From contig NZ_OY762229.1 of the NCBI RefSeq assembly GCF_963665355.1, positions 3,472,001 to 3,536,000 on the forward strand: a DNA stretch of 64,000 bases, given 5' to 3'. This DNA is from an uncultured Desulfobacter sp. (GTDB lineage: Bacteria > Desulfobacterota > Desulfobacteria > Desulfobacterales > Desulfobacteraceae). Under the pieces are notes generated by a model. It saw only the letters and a program-made list of their open reading frames with translations. It was not told the origin of the DNA and did not search any database. Below, piece after piece: positions 15,697 through 24,421 of this stretch (within the stretch, counting starts at the first letter, position 1; every line of letters starts with the position of its first letter). A program made the position numbers and the translations under genes.

Positions 15697-17583
15697 GTGA
15701 ATCTCAGACCGGTTTTATCTGCAGTATGGGCTGTTTTTTTTCTTTGCCTTTGCCAGGGATTTATGGGCTGTTCATCCGATGACTCCCGGAATGTACCCCC
15801 GCCGAAACTGCCTTCCAATGCCGGGCTTGCCCCCCTGGTCTATCAAAAACTGCCGGACAATATCCTGTGGCTCACCAATGATACAGATCCGGTGTTTGCC
15901 GATGCCAATGCTGAAAAAGGCGGTGTACTCCGGGAGGGCATTATGAGTTTTCCCATGACCTTCAGGGTGGTGGGGCCGGACTCCAACGGCTCTTTCAGAA
16001 GCGCGATTCTGGACAATCAGCTCTCCTTGATAAATATCCATCCGGTTACACGGCAGATTATCCCCGAGCTTGCCACCCACTGGGCCTACGACCCTGATAA
16101 AAAAACCATGTACTTCAGGCTGGATCCCGATGCCCTGTGGTCGGACGGGGTACCGGTGACCGCCAGGGACTATCTGTATACCCTGACCTTCATGCGGTCC
16201 GAACATATTGTCGCTCCCTGGTATAATGACTACTACACCCGTGAAATTGAATCTGTCACCGCATTTGACGATTACACCATTGCGGTAAAAAGCACCAAGG
16301 CCGTACCTGACCTGTACCTGAAACTTGGTATCAGTCCCACGCCCGAACATTTTTTTAAAAGTCTGGGGGATGACTTTATCTCCCGGTTCAACTGGGCTGT
16401 TGTGCCAAATACCGGGGCTTACCAGATCAGTGAGTTTAAAAAAGGACGGTTCATCCGTTTTCTTCGTAAAAAACAGTGGTGGGCAAAGGACCGGCAGTAT
16501 TTTAAAAACCGGTTTAATGTGGATTCAGTTCTGTTCACGGTTATCCGGGATGTGAACATGCAGTGGGAATATTTTAAAAAAGGACGTCTGGATACCTTTG
16601 GCATGGTGCTGCCGAAATTCTGGCACCAGAAGTCCAACACCCCGGTTATTAATAAAGGATATGTGGAGCGTATCTGGTTTTTCAATGACCTGGAGCAGCC
16701 CTCCCGGGGGATGTGGCTGAACCTGGACCGGCCCATATTCAAGGATATTCGCGTTCGCCAGGCCTTTGCCCATGCCATGAACATGGATAAGGTGATCCGG
16801 CAGGTGCTGCGGGGGGATTATTTCCGGCTGCCCCAGGCCTTTTACGGGTATGGAAAGTATACTGATTATTCCATTAAACCCCGGGGATACGATATTTCAA
16901 AGGTTGAATCGCTGATGAACCAGGCGGGTTGGAAAAGGGGGCTGGACGGTATCTGGGCCAAAGGAGACATGCGGTTTTCCGTCACCGTGACCTATTATCT
17001 TGAAGAGCATATGCCCCGGTTGGCAGTTTTAAAAGAGGAAGCGCTCAAGGCCGGCATTAATCTGGAACTGGAACGACTTGACCCCACGGCCATGTTCAAG
17101 AAAACCCTGGAGAAAAAACATGATGTGGCCTGGATGGGGTGGAGTGCCGGCATGCGGCCCGCCTTCTGGGAGGGGTGGCACTCGGCCAACGCCCATAAAC
17201 CCCAGACCAACAACATCACCAATACCGATGACCCTGAGTTGGATAAACTCATTGACCAGTACCGGGACAGTCTGGATGAACAGGAGCGTATCACGTTGTC
17301 CAGAACCATTCAAAATAAGATCCATGATATCTGTGCCTATGTACCTTCATATATGGTGCCCTATGTCCGGCTGGCCTGCTGGCGGTGGATGCGGCTGCCT
17401 GAATTTCACGGCACCCCTGTGTCCGATAATCTGTTTGATCCGTTCTCCTCTTCCACGGGCGGGCTTTTCTGGATTGATGAGCACATTCGCCAAAATACCC
17501 TTGCCGCGGTGAAAGCGGGCCGGGTGTTTGCCCCTGTCACCGTCATTGACGATAAATATAAACGAAAGGTTCAGCCTGAATGA
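15697..17583 (+). CDS. Family 5 extracellular solute-binding lipoprotein (oligopeptide/YejA type)
   Basis: A 628-residue periplasmic receptor for an ABC peptide importer, probably lipid-anchored: residues 1-26 form a lipoprotein signal ending in FMGCSSD. SBP_bac_5 text follows: LATHWAYDPDKKTMYFRLDP, ALWSDGVPVTARDYLYTLTF, GAYQISEFKKGRFIRFLRKK, IRVRQAFAHAMNMDKVIRQV and a C-terminal AYVPSYMVPYVRLACWRW. It resembles YejA in length and layout. The start is GTG at 15697 after AGGGTG. The downstream ATPase ATG overlaps its stop, so they are one unit. No permease genes lie beside it. Confidence 0.9.
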   Translation: MNLRPVLSAVWAVFFLCLCQGFMGCSSDDSRNVPPPKLPSNAGLAPLVYQKLPDNILWLTNDTDPVFADANAEKGGVLREGIMSFPMTFRVVGPDSNGSFRSAILDNQLSLINIHPVTRQIIPELATHWAYDPDKKTMYFRLDPDALWSDGVPVTARDYLYTLTFMRSEHIVAPWYNDYYTREIESVTAFDDYTIAVKSTKAVPDLYLKLGISPTPEHFFKSLGDDFISRFNWAVVPNTGAYQISEFKKGRFIRFLRKKQWWAKDRQYFKNRFNVDSVLFTVIRDVNMQWEYFKKGRLDTFGMVLPKFWHQKSNTPVINKGYVERIWFFNDLEQPSRGMWLNLDRPIFKDIRVRQAFAHAMNMDKVIRQVLRGDYFRLPQAFYGYGKYTDYSIKPRGYDISKVESLMNQAGWKRGLDGIWAKGDMRFSVTVTYYLEEHMPRLAVLKEEALKAGINLELERLDPTAMFKKTLEKKHDVAWMGWSAGMRPAFWEGWHSANAHKPQTNNITNTDDPELDKLIDQYRDSLDEQERITLSRTIQNKIHDICAYVPSYMVPYVRLACWRWMRLPEFHGTPVSDNLFDPFSSSTGGLFWIDEHIRQNTLAAVKAGRVFAPVTVIDDKYKRKVQPE

Positions 17584-18596
17584 ATCAACCGGATCATCTG
17601 CCGCTTTTAGCCGTCAAACATCTTGGGGTCGCATTTCGGACCGACCAGGGGCAGGTCCTTGCCGTGGATGATGTCAGTTTTGAACTTGCCCCGGGCCAGG
17701 TCCTGGGCATTGCCGGGGAGTCCGGGTGCGGCAAGAGTGTGACCGCCTTGAGTCTGATGCGGCTTTTGCCGAAGCCTGTGTCAAAAATCATTGCCGGAGA
17801 AATCCTGTTTAAAGGACAAAATCTGCTTGATCTTCCCATTAATGCCATGCGTAAAATCCGGGGTAAAAAAATTTCCATGATTTTCCAGGAACCCATGACC
17901 GCATTAAACCCGGTCCATACCATAGGACGGCAGGTTGCAGAAATTTATTCTCTGCATTTCCCCGGCATGGATGCCCGCCAAAGAGACCGGGCGTCCCTGC
18001 AGATGATTGAAAAAGTAGGGATACCCGATGCCCCCCAGGTGATGAAAAAGTATCCCCATCAGTTGTCCGGCGGGATGCGTCAACGGGTGATGATAAGCAT
18101 GGCCCTGGCCTGTGAACCGGATATTCTCATTGCCGATGAACCGACCACGGCCCTGGATGTGACAGTGCAGGCCCAGATCATGGATCTTATTTTTCAGTTC
18201 CGGGACAAAACCGGTATGGCTGTCATTTTGATCACCCATGATCTTGGACTGATCGCAGAGAACTGTGACAGGGTTGTTGTCATGTATGCGGGCACCGTGG
18301 CGGAAATCGCTTCTGTGAAGCATTTGTTTCGGCAACCGTTTCACCCTTATACCCAGGGACTTTTGAAGTCCATCCCATCCCTTGCGCAAACGGCGAAACA
18401 ACACCTTCCCACCATCCCCGGCAATGTGCCTGCTTTGACTGAAATGCCTACCGGGTGTCGATTTGCCAAACGGTGCAAAAAAGTAATGATAAAGTGCGAA
18501 AACCACCGCCCCGGACTGATGCAGATTTGCTGTAACCATTATGCTGCGTGCCACTTGGCCCATGGCGGCGAAAAAAAATTAAATTTTAATAAATAA
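17580..18596 (+). CDS. Oligopeptide/dipeptide ABC transporter ATPase (OppD/DppD type)
   Basis: Cytoplasmic ATPase of a peptide importer, 338 residues. Walker A is GESGCGKSVTALSLM, the Q-loop is MIFQEPMTALNPVHTIG, the signature is QLSGGMRQRVMISMAL, Walker B is ILIADEPTTALDVTVQAQIM and the switch region is ILITHDLGLIAE. The C-terminal oligopeptide domain includes the Fe-S-type cysteine pattern seen in OppD/DppD (TGCRFAKRCKKVMIKC). Its ATG overlaps the TGA of the binding-protein gene. Its usual OppF-type partner is 3.8 kb away, at 22396. Confidence 0.93.
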   Translation: MNQPDHLPLLAVKHLGVAFRTDQGQVLAVDDVSFELAPGQVLGIAGESGCGKSVTALSLMRLLPKPVSKIIAGEILFKGQNLLDLPINAMRKIRGKKISMIFQEPMTALNPVHTIGRQVAEIYSLHFPGMDARQRDRASLQMIEKVGIPDAPQVMKKYPHQLSGGMRQRVMISMALACEPDILIADEPTTALDVTVQAQIMDLIFQFRDKTGMAVILITHDLGLIAENCDRVVVMYAGTVAEIASVKHLFRQPFHPYTQGLLKSIPSLAQTAKQHLPTIPGNVPALTEMPTGCRFAKRCKKVMIKCENHRPGLMQICCNHYAACHLAHGGEKKLNFNK

Positions 18597-18658
18597 TCCT
18601 TGATTTTTAAGCAAAAGCTAATAATATACAACCAAAGCTGCAAAAGCAGGGCTTTGAA

Positions 18659-18717
18659 AGTTTCGTTCTAAGGGCTGGACCCCATTTGTTGGCGTGGCAG
18701 GACCTGAGTCTGAAACT
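18659..18717 (+). other. Possible structured leader of the cold-shock gene
   Basis: The 155-bp region between the ATPase stop and the cold-shock ATG contains a potential closing stem AGTTTC (18659-18664) / GAAACT (18712-18717) around a GC-rich centre. Long structured leaders that switch with temperature are known for cspA-type genes; here this is only a suggestion. Confidence 0.3.
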
Positions 18718-18751
18718 AAAATTATTCACTACAAGTAAGGAGAGAGTCGCA

Positions 18752-18952
18752 ATGGCAAATGGGATCGTAAAGTGGTTTAATGATGCAAAGGGGTACGGAT
18801 TTATCGAACAGGAGGAGGGACCTGACGTATTCGTGCATCATACCGGTATCAATGCAACAGGCTTTAAATCTCTTAATGAGGGTGACCGGGTCACTTTCGA
18901 TGTGGAGGACGGACAGAAAGGACCTGCAGCGGTCAATGTAACTGTCCAGTAA
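18752..18952 (+). CDS. Cold-shock domain protein (CspA family)
   Basis: A 66-residue OB-fold protein that binds single-stranded RNA and DNA and melts RNA structure. RNP1 is KGYGFIEQ and RNP2 is VFVHHTGI; the opening [11 protein letters not shown] is diagnostic. ATG 18752 follows AAGGAGAG; an upstream in-frame start would add 22 residues foreign to the family. It is inserted, with its own leader and terminator, between two ATPase genes of a peptide importer. Confidence 0.96.
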   Translation: MANGIVKWFNDAKGYGFIEQEEGPDVFVHHTGINATGFKSLNEGDRVTFDVEDGQKGPAAVNVTVQ

Positions 18953-18962
18953 GTCAATTTTC

Positions 18963-19004
18963 AAAGGGTTTTTGGGCAATGGCTTTGTTCATCAACCCTT
19001 TTTT
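18963..19004. terminator. Terminator after the cold-shock gene
   Basis: Stem AAAGGGTT (18963-18970) / AACCCTTT (18994-19001), followed by a T-run. It lies 10 bp after the stop and could also serve the convergent Amt-GGDEF-EAL gene through the A-rich left arm. Confidence 0.65.
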
Positions 19005-19008
19005 ATGT

Positions 19009-22000
19009 TCATACTTTTTTGTCTGATTCCTTTTCATTTTTTTTATATCCAATTCCTTTTTGTATCAGTGTGGTTGCCTGGGTGGCATCCACGGGTTTTG
19101 AGAAATAATACCCCTGGATAAAATCGCAACCGATTCCCTGGAGCGTTTCAAGCTGGTCACTGGACTCAATGCCTTCGGCGATCACTTGTAAATCCAAATT
19201 CTGGGCCAAAGTAATAATGGCTTTGGCAATTTCAAGATTTTCATGATTTCGGTTAATATCATCCACAAAGGATTTATCCATTTTTAAGAAATCCAAGGGA
19301 AAGTTTTTCAGGTAAGCCAGGGAAAAATACCCTGTTCCGAAATCATCTATGGCAATTTTAATTCCGCTTTGTTTTAACCGGTTAAGGTGGCCGATTACCG
19401 TCTCAGGCTTATCGATTACAGCACTTTCTGTCAGTTCTGCCACAAGGCAGTGGGCCTCAAGTCCTGTTTCATTCAATGCCGTTTCCACAATTTTTTCAAG
19501 ATTGTTGGAAGAGAACTGCTGGACAGAAATATTGACGCTTACGGTCAGGTGTTTAAACCCGGGGAATTGATCCTGCCATAGTTTAAGCTGCCGGCAGGCG
19601 GTGTTAATCACCCATTGGCCAATGGGGATGATCTGCCCGTTATCTTCGGCAACGGGGATAAAATCCGATGGGGGGATAATCCCCCGGGTGGGGTGAACCC
19701 AGCGGATCAGAGCCTCAAAGCCTTTCAGTCTGCCTGTTTTTGAAATAACAATGGGTTGATAGTGCAGGGTAAATTGATTTTTTTCCAAAGCGGTTTTCAG
19801 ATCGTTTTCAAGCTGCAGTGCATCATGGGCCATTTGTCGAAGCTTTTTGCCGAATACTCTGAATTTTGATTTTCCGGTTGTCTTGGCCCGGTACATGGCA
19901 ATGTCCACATCCCTTAAAATATCATCAGCCCGGATGTAAGAACTTGTATCAACTATTATGCCGATGCTTGCACTAATCGACGCCGTGTTTTCTTTCAGTA
20001 TAAAAGGCCGGGCCGTCTCATCCCGGATTCTTCTGGCAATGGCAATAATCTGTCTGGCGTCACTGATCTCCTCAAGCAGTACCGCAAATTCGTCTCCACC
20101 CAGTCGGGCCACAGTGTCCATACTTCTGACACAGGATAAAAATCTATGAGATGCTTTTTTTAACAGAGCGTCTCCAGTCTGGTGGCCCAGATTGTCATTC
20201 ACCCATTTGAACCGGTCCAGATCGATCAGGAACACGGCCGAATGTGTCTGTTTGTTTCGCTCCTGTCGTTTCAAGGTCTGCATGAGGCGGTCCAAAAACA
20301 GAGCCCGGTTGGGAAGTCCTGTCAAGCTGTCGTAAAAGGCCTTGCGATATAACTGGTCTTCCAGGGTTTTTCGTTGGGTAATATCCTGGTAAATAAAAAA
20401 TTCGCCTTCAATAAGATTGTTGACCATGATGGGAAAGCCAAGAAGAGAAACCGGGATGAGCCGTCCGGATTTATGCCTGCGTTTGGTTTCCTTTTCAATG
20501 GTTTTGCCAGCTGAAATGGCCTGGCGCACGGTGGTCGCCTCAAGGCGCAAATCCTTTGGGATAATCAAATCCAGGTTATGTGCGCCATAAAGCGTTTCGG
20601 CCGGATATCCGAACAAGGTTTCAAATCCTTTATTCGCCTGGATAATAGAGCCGCTGGCATCCGTGGCCACCACGGCCTGGGGGGATCCGTTAAACAGTTG
20701 CTGGAACCGTTCACCCATCTGCTGCAAGGCATCCATCATTTTATTATATCGGCCTGCAATGATGCCCGTATCTGAAAACGGGTCCACAGGTACCCGCAGG
20801 GACAGATCTCCGGTCTGCTCCTGTACCTGCATGACGCGCAGAAAATCAAAGGTTTCGGTTTTGGCTCCGTGTTCGGAAATGTTTAACCCCACCTCCTCCT
20901 CTTGGGCAGATACCCGCAGGGGCGATATCCGGTTTATATTTCCAATGACAAACAAGGGTATAATAAAGCCTGCAAAACAGGCTGCCAGGATACCTGTGAT
21001 TTGAACCATCAGCTGGGATATAAACCCCAGGCCTGTGCCAAGGATTTGCGGATCCCCGAAAAACGCCACGGCAAGAGTGCCCCAGATGCCGCATCCCAAG
21101 TGGACCGGTACAGCGGAAACCGCATCATCAATGTGGTAATGGAAAAGAAGTTCTTCAACGATCAGACACAGTGCTCCGGATACTGCGCCAATAATTACGG
21201 ATTCTGAGATGGTGACGCAATGGCAGCAGGCGGTAATGGCAACAAGGCCGCCTAAAGAGCCGTTGATCAGAAATGTGATTTTAGACGTTTTGTTGACCGT
21301 GTATCCGATGAAAAGGCAAAAGGCCGCACCCGATGAGGCTGCGATAACCGTTTTTACAATAATCCCCGGTACCCGGGCGTCCATGGCCAAAGTCGAACCG
21401 CCATTAAACCCCACCCAGCCGATCCACAAAAGAAGAGTTCCCAGCACAGATAAAGGCAGATCGTTGCCATGAAAGTCTACGGGCTTTCCATTTTTTCCGA
21501 AACGTCCATGTCGCGGGCCAAGAACAATTAAGCTGGCAAGGGCAACCCAGCCGCCAATGCTGTGGACAACGGTGGAACCTGCAAAATCCACAAAACCTGC
21601 CGCCCCCAGCCACCCGGCAGTGTGACCGCTGTCAAGACCGTTCCAGGCCCAGTGACCGAACACCGGATAAATGACGGCGGACAGAAGTATCGCCACCTGT
21701 AGATACGATGAAAATCTCATCCGTTCGGCCACGGCACCTGAAAAAATGGTGGTCGCCGTACCGCAGAACATGGTCTGGAAAAGGAAAAAAGACATCAGAT
21801 GGAAATTATCGCCAAATTCGGGCATGAAACAGGTGGTGCCGATAAGCCCTTGGTGGGAAAGCCCGAACATGATGCCGAATCCGATCACCCAGAACCCCAT
21901 GACCGAAAAGACAAAATCGGCAATATTTTTAATGGCTACATTTATGCTGTTTTTAGGCCGGGTCAGTCCGGATTCAAGGCACATGAACCCCGGCTGCATT

Positions 22001-22059
22001 AAAAACACCAATACGGCCGACACGATGACCCAGAAGTTGTCGATGATTGCACTGCTCAT
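19009..22059 (-). CDS. Ammonium transporter-like sensor fused to HAMP-like, PAS, GGDEF and EAL domains
   Basis: About 1016 residues. Residues 1-395 are an Amt/Rh domain with about 11 membrane helices. The conserved pore histidines appear retained: GSTVVHSIGGW (first) and VPVHLGCGIWGT (second). Next come a HAMP-like linker (about 410-460), a PAS domain (QLFNGSPQAVVATDASGSII), a GGDEF domain with intact active site (RLGGDEFAVLLEE) and an EAL domain with intact GFEALIRW and DDFGTGYFSLAYLK. It is best read as an ammonium-responsive c-di-GMP enzyme, able in principle to make or break the messenger. ATG 22059 follows AGGA and starts a normal Amt N-terminus. No GlnK gene is adjacent. Confidence 0.92.
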   Translation of the reverse strand: MSSAIIDNFWVIVSAVLVFLMQPGFMCLESGLTRPKNSINVAIKNIADFVFSVMGFWVIGFGIMFGLSHQGLIGTTCFMPEFGDNFHLMSFFLFQTMFCGTATTIFSGAVAERMRFSSYLQVAILLSAVIYPVFGHWAWNGLDSGHTAGWLGAAGFVDFAGSTVVHSIGGWVALASLIVLGPRHGRFGKNGKPVDFHGNDLPLSVLGTLLLWIGWVGFNGGSTLAMDARVPGIIVKTVIAASSGAAFCLFIGYTVNKTSKITFLINGSLGGLVAITACCHCVTISESVIIGAVSGALCLIVEELLFHYHIDDAVSAVPVHLGCGIWGTLAVAFFGDPQILGTGLGFISQLMVQITGILAACFAGFIIPLFVIGNINRISPLRVSAQEEEVGLNISEHGAKTETFDFLRVMQVQEQTGDLSLRVPVDPFSDTGIIAGRYNKMMDALQQMGERFQQLFNGSPQAVVATDASGSIIQANKGFETLFGYPAETLYGAHNLDLIIPKDLRLEATTVRQAISAGKTIEKETKRRHKSGRLIPVSLLGFPIMVNNLIEGEFFIYQDITQRKTLEDQLYRKAFYDSLTGLPNRALFLDRLMQTLKRQERNKQTHSAVFLIDLDRFKWVNDNLGHQTGDALLKKASHRFLSCVRSMDTVARLGGDEFAVLLEEISDARQIIAIARRIRDETARPFILKENTASISASIGIIVDTSSYIRADDILRDVDIAMYRAKTTGKSKFRVFGKKLRQMAHDALQLENDLKTALEKNQFTLHYQPIVISKTGRLKGFEALIRWVHPTRGIIPPSDFIPVAEDNGQIIPIGQWVINTACRQLKLWQDQFPGFKHLTVSVNISVQQFSSNNLEKIVETALNETGLEAHCLVAELTESAVIDKPETVIGHLNRLKQSGIKIAIDDFGTGYFSLAYLKNFPLDFLKMDKSFVDDINRNHENLEIAKAIITLAQNLDLQVIAEGIESSDQLETLQGIGCDFIQGYYFSKPVDATQATTLIQKGIGYKKNEKESDKKV

Positions 22060-22086
22060 TACAGCTGTTTTCCTATTTTTTTTTTG

Positions 22087-22183
22087 TTTTATATGAAAGA
22101 TTGGGTAAGCCGCCAAAATCTTTCAAACTTCGTTGTGGGCTGAGCCCGGCAGTTGATATGTCAAATCAGCCCATGGCTGTTAT
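22087..22183 (+). repeat. Two-hairpin intergenic element, copy B (family 1)
   Basis: It occupies the middle of the 336-bp gap between the divergent Amt-fusion and OppF-type genes; the rest of the gap is AT-rich with no gene. Hairpin 1 is GAAAGATT / AATCTTTC. Hairpin 2 closes with GGGCTGA / TCAGCCC. It starts TTTATATGAAAG and ends TGGCTGTTAT. Confidence 0.85.
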
Positions 22184-22395
22184 ATCGTAAATAGGTTTGT
22201 TTTTTGGTCTTGATATGTGTGCGATTATCTTTATTCTATTACATTTATTAAATCAAAAGAAAATCTATTAGGGGAAAACTATAGCTTTGTCAACAAATCA
22301 TCAATAAATTGAACCAGCTTGTTTTTTGCACATCCGCTGTGCTATTTTCCCGGTGCGGACTATATTGTAAAAGAGTGTTTTCCAGGAAAGGGTAA

Positions 22396-23397
22396 ATGGG
22401 CGAATCAGACTGTGAAGTAGATTGTCAACCGATTCTGGATATCCAGGATCTTAAGAAATATTTTCCGGTTACCTCGGGTGTTTTCCTGCGCCGGACCGGG
22501 AATGTCCATGCGGTGGATGGTATCAGCTTTTCGGTGTTCAAGGGGGAAACCCTTGGCATTGTGGGCGAATCCGGATGTGGTAAAACCACCCTGGGACGGT
22601 GTATCATGGGGTTGTACCCTTTGACTGCCGGTCGTATTCTGCTGGATGGAAAACCATTGGCTGCCATGACCCGGAAAATGCGTAAAGAGTTTTCAACCCG
22701 GGTGCAGATGATATTTCAAGATCCTTTCGAATCCTTAAATTCCCGGCAGACCGTGCGCCAGATCCTGGAAGAAAAATTTCGCATTCACGGGGTGTCCCAA
22801 CAGAAAACAGCCATGCAGGTTGATTCCCTACTGGACCAGGTGGGCCTTGATTCCGGGGCACTGGCCAAATATCCCCATGAGTTTTCAGGCGGTCAGCGCC
22901 AGCGGATCGGTATTGCCCGGGCCATCAGCATGACCCCGCAGATTGTGGTATGTGATGAGCCTGTTTCCGCCCTGGATGTCTCGGTCCAGTCAAAAATTTT
23001 GAATTTATTGCTGGATCTTCAGTCTGCCATGGGCTTGACCTTTCTGTTTATTTCCCATGACCTGGCCGTGGTCCGCCACATGTCCGACCGCATAATTGTC
23101 ATGTACCTGGGCCGGATCATGGAAATTGCTGATGCACAACGTTTGTATAACCATCCGTGCCATCCTTATACAAAGGCTTTGCTTGAGGCGATCCCGGTAC
23201 CCGATCCGGACCTCTGTTCAAGCAGAATCCCGCTTAAAGGTGAAATTCCTTCGGCAGAACATCCGCCCCCGGGATGCCGCTTTTCCTCCCGCTGTCCTGA
23301 TGCTCGTCCTCTGTGTTTTGAAAAGATCCCGGTGCTTTCTGCACATTTTAATGACCCTGGGCACCTGACGGCCTGTCATTATCCCCTGTCCGGTTAA
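22396..23397 (+). CDS. Oligopeptide/dipeptide ABC transporter ATPase (OppF/DppF type)
   Basis: Second ATPase of a peptide importer, 333 residues. The N-terminus has the OppF hallmark KKYFPVTSGVFLRRTGNVHA. Walker A is GESGCGKTTLGRCI, the Q-loop MIFQDPFESLNSRQTV, the signature FSGGQRQRIGIARAI, Walker B IVVCDEPVSALDVSVQSKIL and the switch FISHDLAVVRHM. The C-terminus has PPGCRFSSRCPDARPLCFE. It pairs logically with the OppD-type ATPase at 17580, from which it is separated by the cold-shock and Amt-fusion genes. No permease gene follows. Confidence 0.93.
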   Translation: MGESDCEVDCQPILDIQDLKKYFPVTSGVFLRRTGNVHAVDGISFSVFKGETLGIVGESGCGKTTLGRCIMGLYPLTAGRILLDGKPLAAMTRKMRKEFSTRVQMIFQDPFESLNSRQTVRQILEEKFRIHGVSQQKTAMQVDSLLDQVGLDSGALAKYPHEFSGGQRQRIGIARAISMTPQIVVCDEPVSALDVSVQSKILNLLLDLQSAMGLTFLFISHDLAVVRHMSDRIIVMYLGRIMEIADAQRLYNHPCHPYTKALLEAIPVPDPDLCSSRIPLKGEIPSAEHPPPGCRFSSRCPDARPLCFEKIPVLSAHFNDPGHLTACHYPLSG

Positions 23398-23625
23398 TTT
23401 TGAGTTTTCAAGCAGATTGATTCGACTGCCCCGAACGTTTTGAAGAGGAGAGGGGGCTTGCGAAAAAACAGGCATAATGTTAAAAGTTTCCAAAAATTTA
23501 GGGGAACGGACTTTATGGATACCTTTGTCCTTTTTAAGTTTTAATTTTTAAAAAAGATTAAGGAAACGCTTCCCCCATAAATTAAAATACCGGCCCATGG
23601 CAGTGGGTAAAATCGGGAAGAGGAA

Positions 23626-24411
23626 ATGAGCAGCATTGTAAATATCTGGCATGGCATAAAAGAGTTCAATGGACGTTTAAGGGGATTTTCAAGCCCCTTT
23701 TCCATTGAGGCTTTATGGCCTGTGGCCGCAGGTATTGCCATTTCAATTTTTCTTGGATCCGGGTGTACGGATCAAAAAAAAGTTGAACTAAAAGGCGTCA
23801 TCATTAAGGCCGGCACCGTGGAAATCAGCCGGGCTGACTTTGCCAGGGAGCTGGAGGTCAAGTGGGCCAACTACCCCTATGATATAAAGGACAGGGCCGA
23901 TGAATACAATGCCATGGTAATGGATCTTGTGTCGGATCTGTCCGATGAGGCTGTGATGCTGGCCGCAGCTGCAGCCAAGGGAATTGATGTCGATGCCAAG
24001 GAACTTGATTTGGCTCTTGCGGATTTTAAAAAAGACTACCCCGAAGACAGCTTCGAGCAAATGCTCCTTGAAAGGGCCATATCATACCCAGCCTGGAAAA
24101 AGAGATTAAAAAAGGATCTGGTCATCCGAAAATTAATTTTGCAGGATCTGGTGGCATCCCAGGAAATTCACCCCGATGACATGATCGCCTTTTATGACCG
24201 CGTTACAGGCCAGGGCGGGGGGCAGGGCAATAATAATAATGACGATAGCAATTCAGAAATAATGGATGAAAATAATCTGGTGTTCAGGCTGCGGATGGAA
24301 AAAAGCCAGGAAATTTTTGGCGAATGGATGCAGAAATTACAGGACATCTATCCTGTATACATTGACAAACTGGTGTTGAGTTCCTTTTTAATGGACGCTG
24401 AAAATCAATAA
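23626..24411 (+). CDS. SurA N-terminal-like chaperone lipoprotein without PPIase domain
   Basis: A 261-residue envelope protein. A long N-terminal stretch leads to a hydrophobic segment and lipobox (ISIFLGSGCTDQKK, Cys near 47). The rest is helical and matches SurA_N-type chaperone regions (VEISRADFARELEVKWANYP, VSDLSDEAVMLAAAAAKGID, YPAWKKRLKKDLVIRKLILQ). A low-complexity linker GGGQGNNNNDDSN near 200 stands where a PPIC domain would be expected in other family members. It is 10 bp upstream of surA and likely acts in the same outer-membrane protein pathway. The start could be internal; ATG 23626 follows AGAGGAA. Confidence 0.8.
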   Translation: MSSIVNIWHGIKEFNGRLRGFSSPFSIEALWPVAAGIAISIFLGSGCTDQKKVELKGVIIKAGTVEISRADFARELEVKWANYPYDIKDRADEYNAMVMDLVSDLSDEAVMLAAAAAKGIDVDAKELDLALADFKKDYPEDSFEQMLLERAISYPAWKKRLKKDLVIRKLILQDLVASQEIHPDDMIAFYDRVTGQGGGQGNNNNDDSNSEIMDENNLVFRLRMEKSQEIFGEWMQKLQDIYPVYIDKLVLSSFLMDAENQ

Positions 24412-24421
24412 GAGTGGATGT

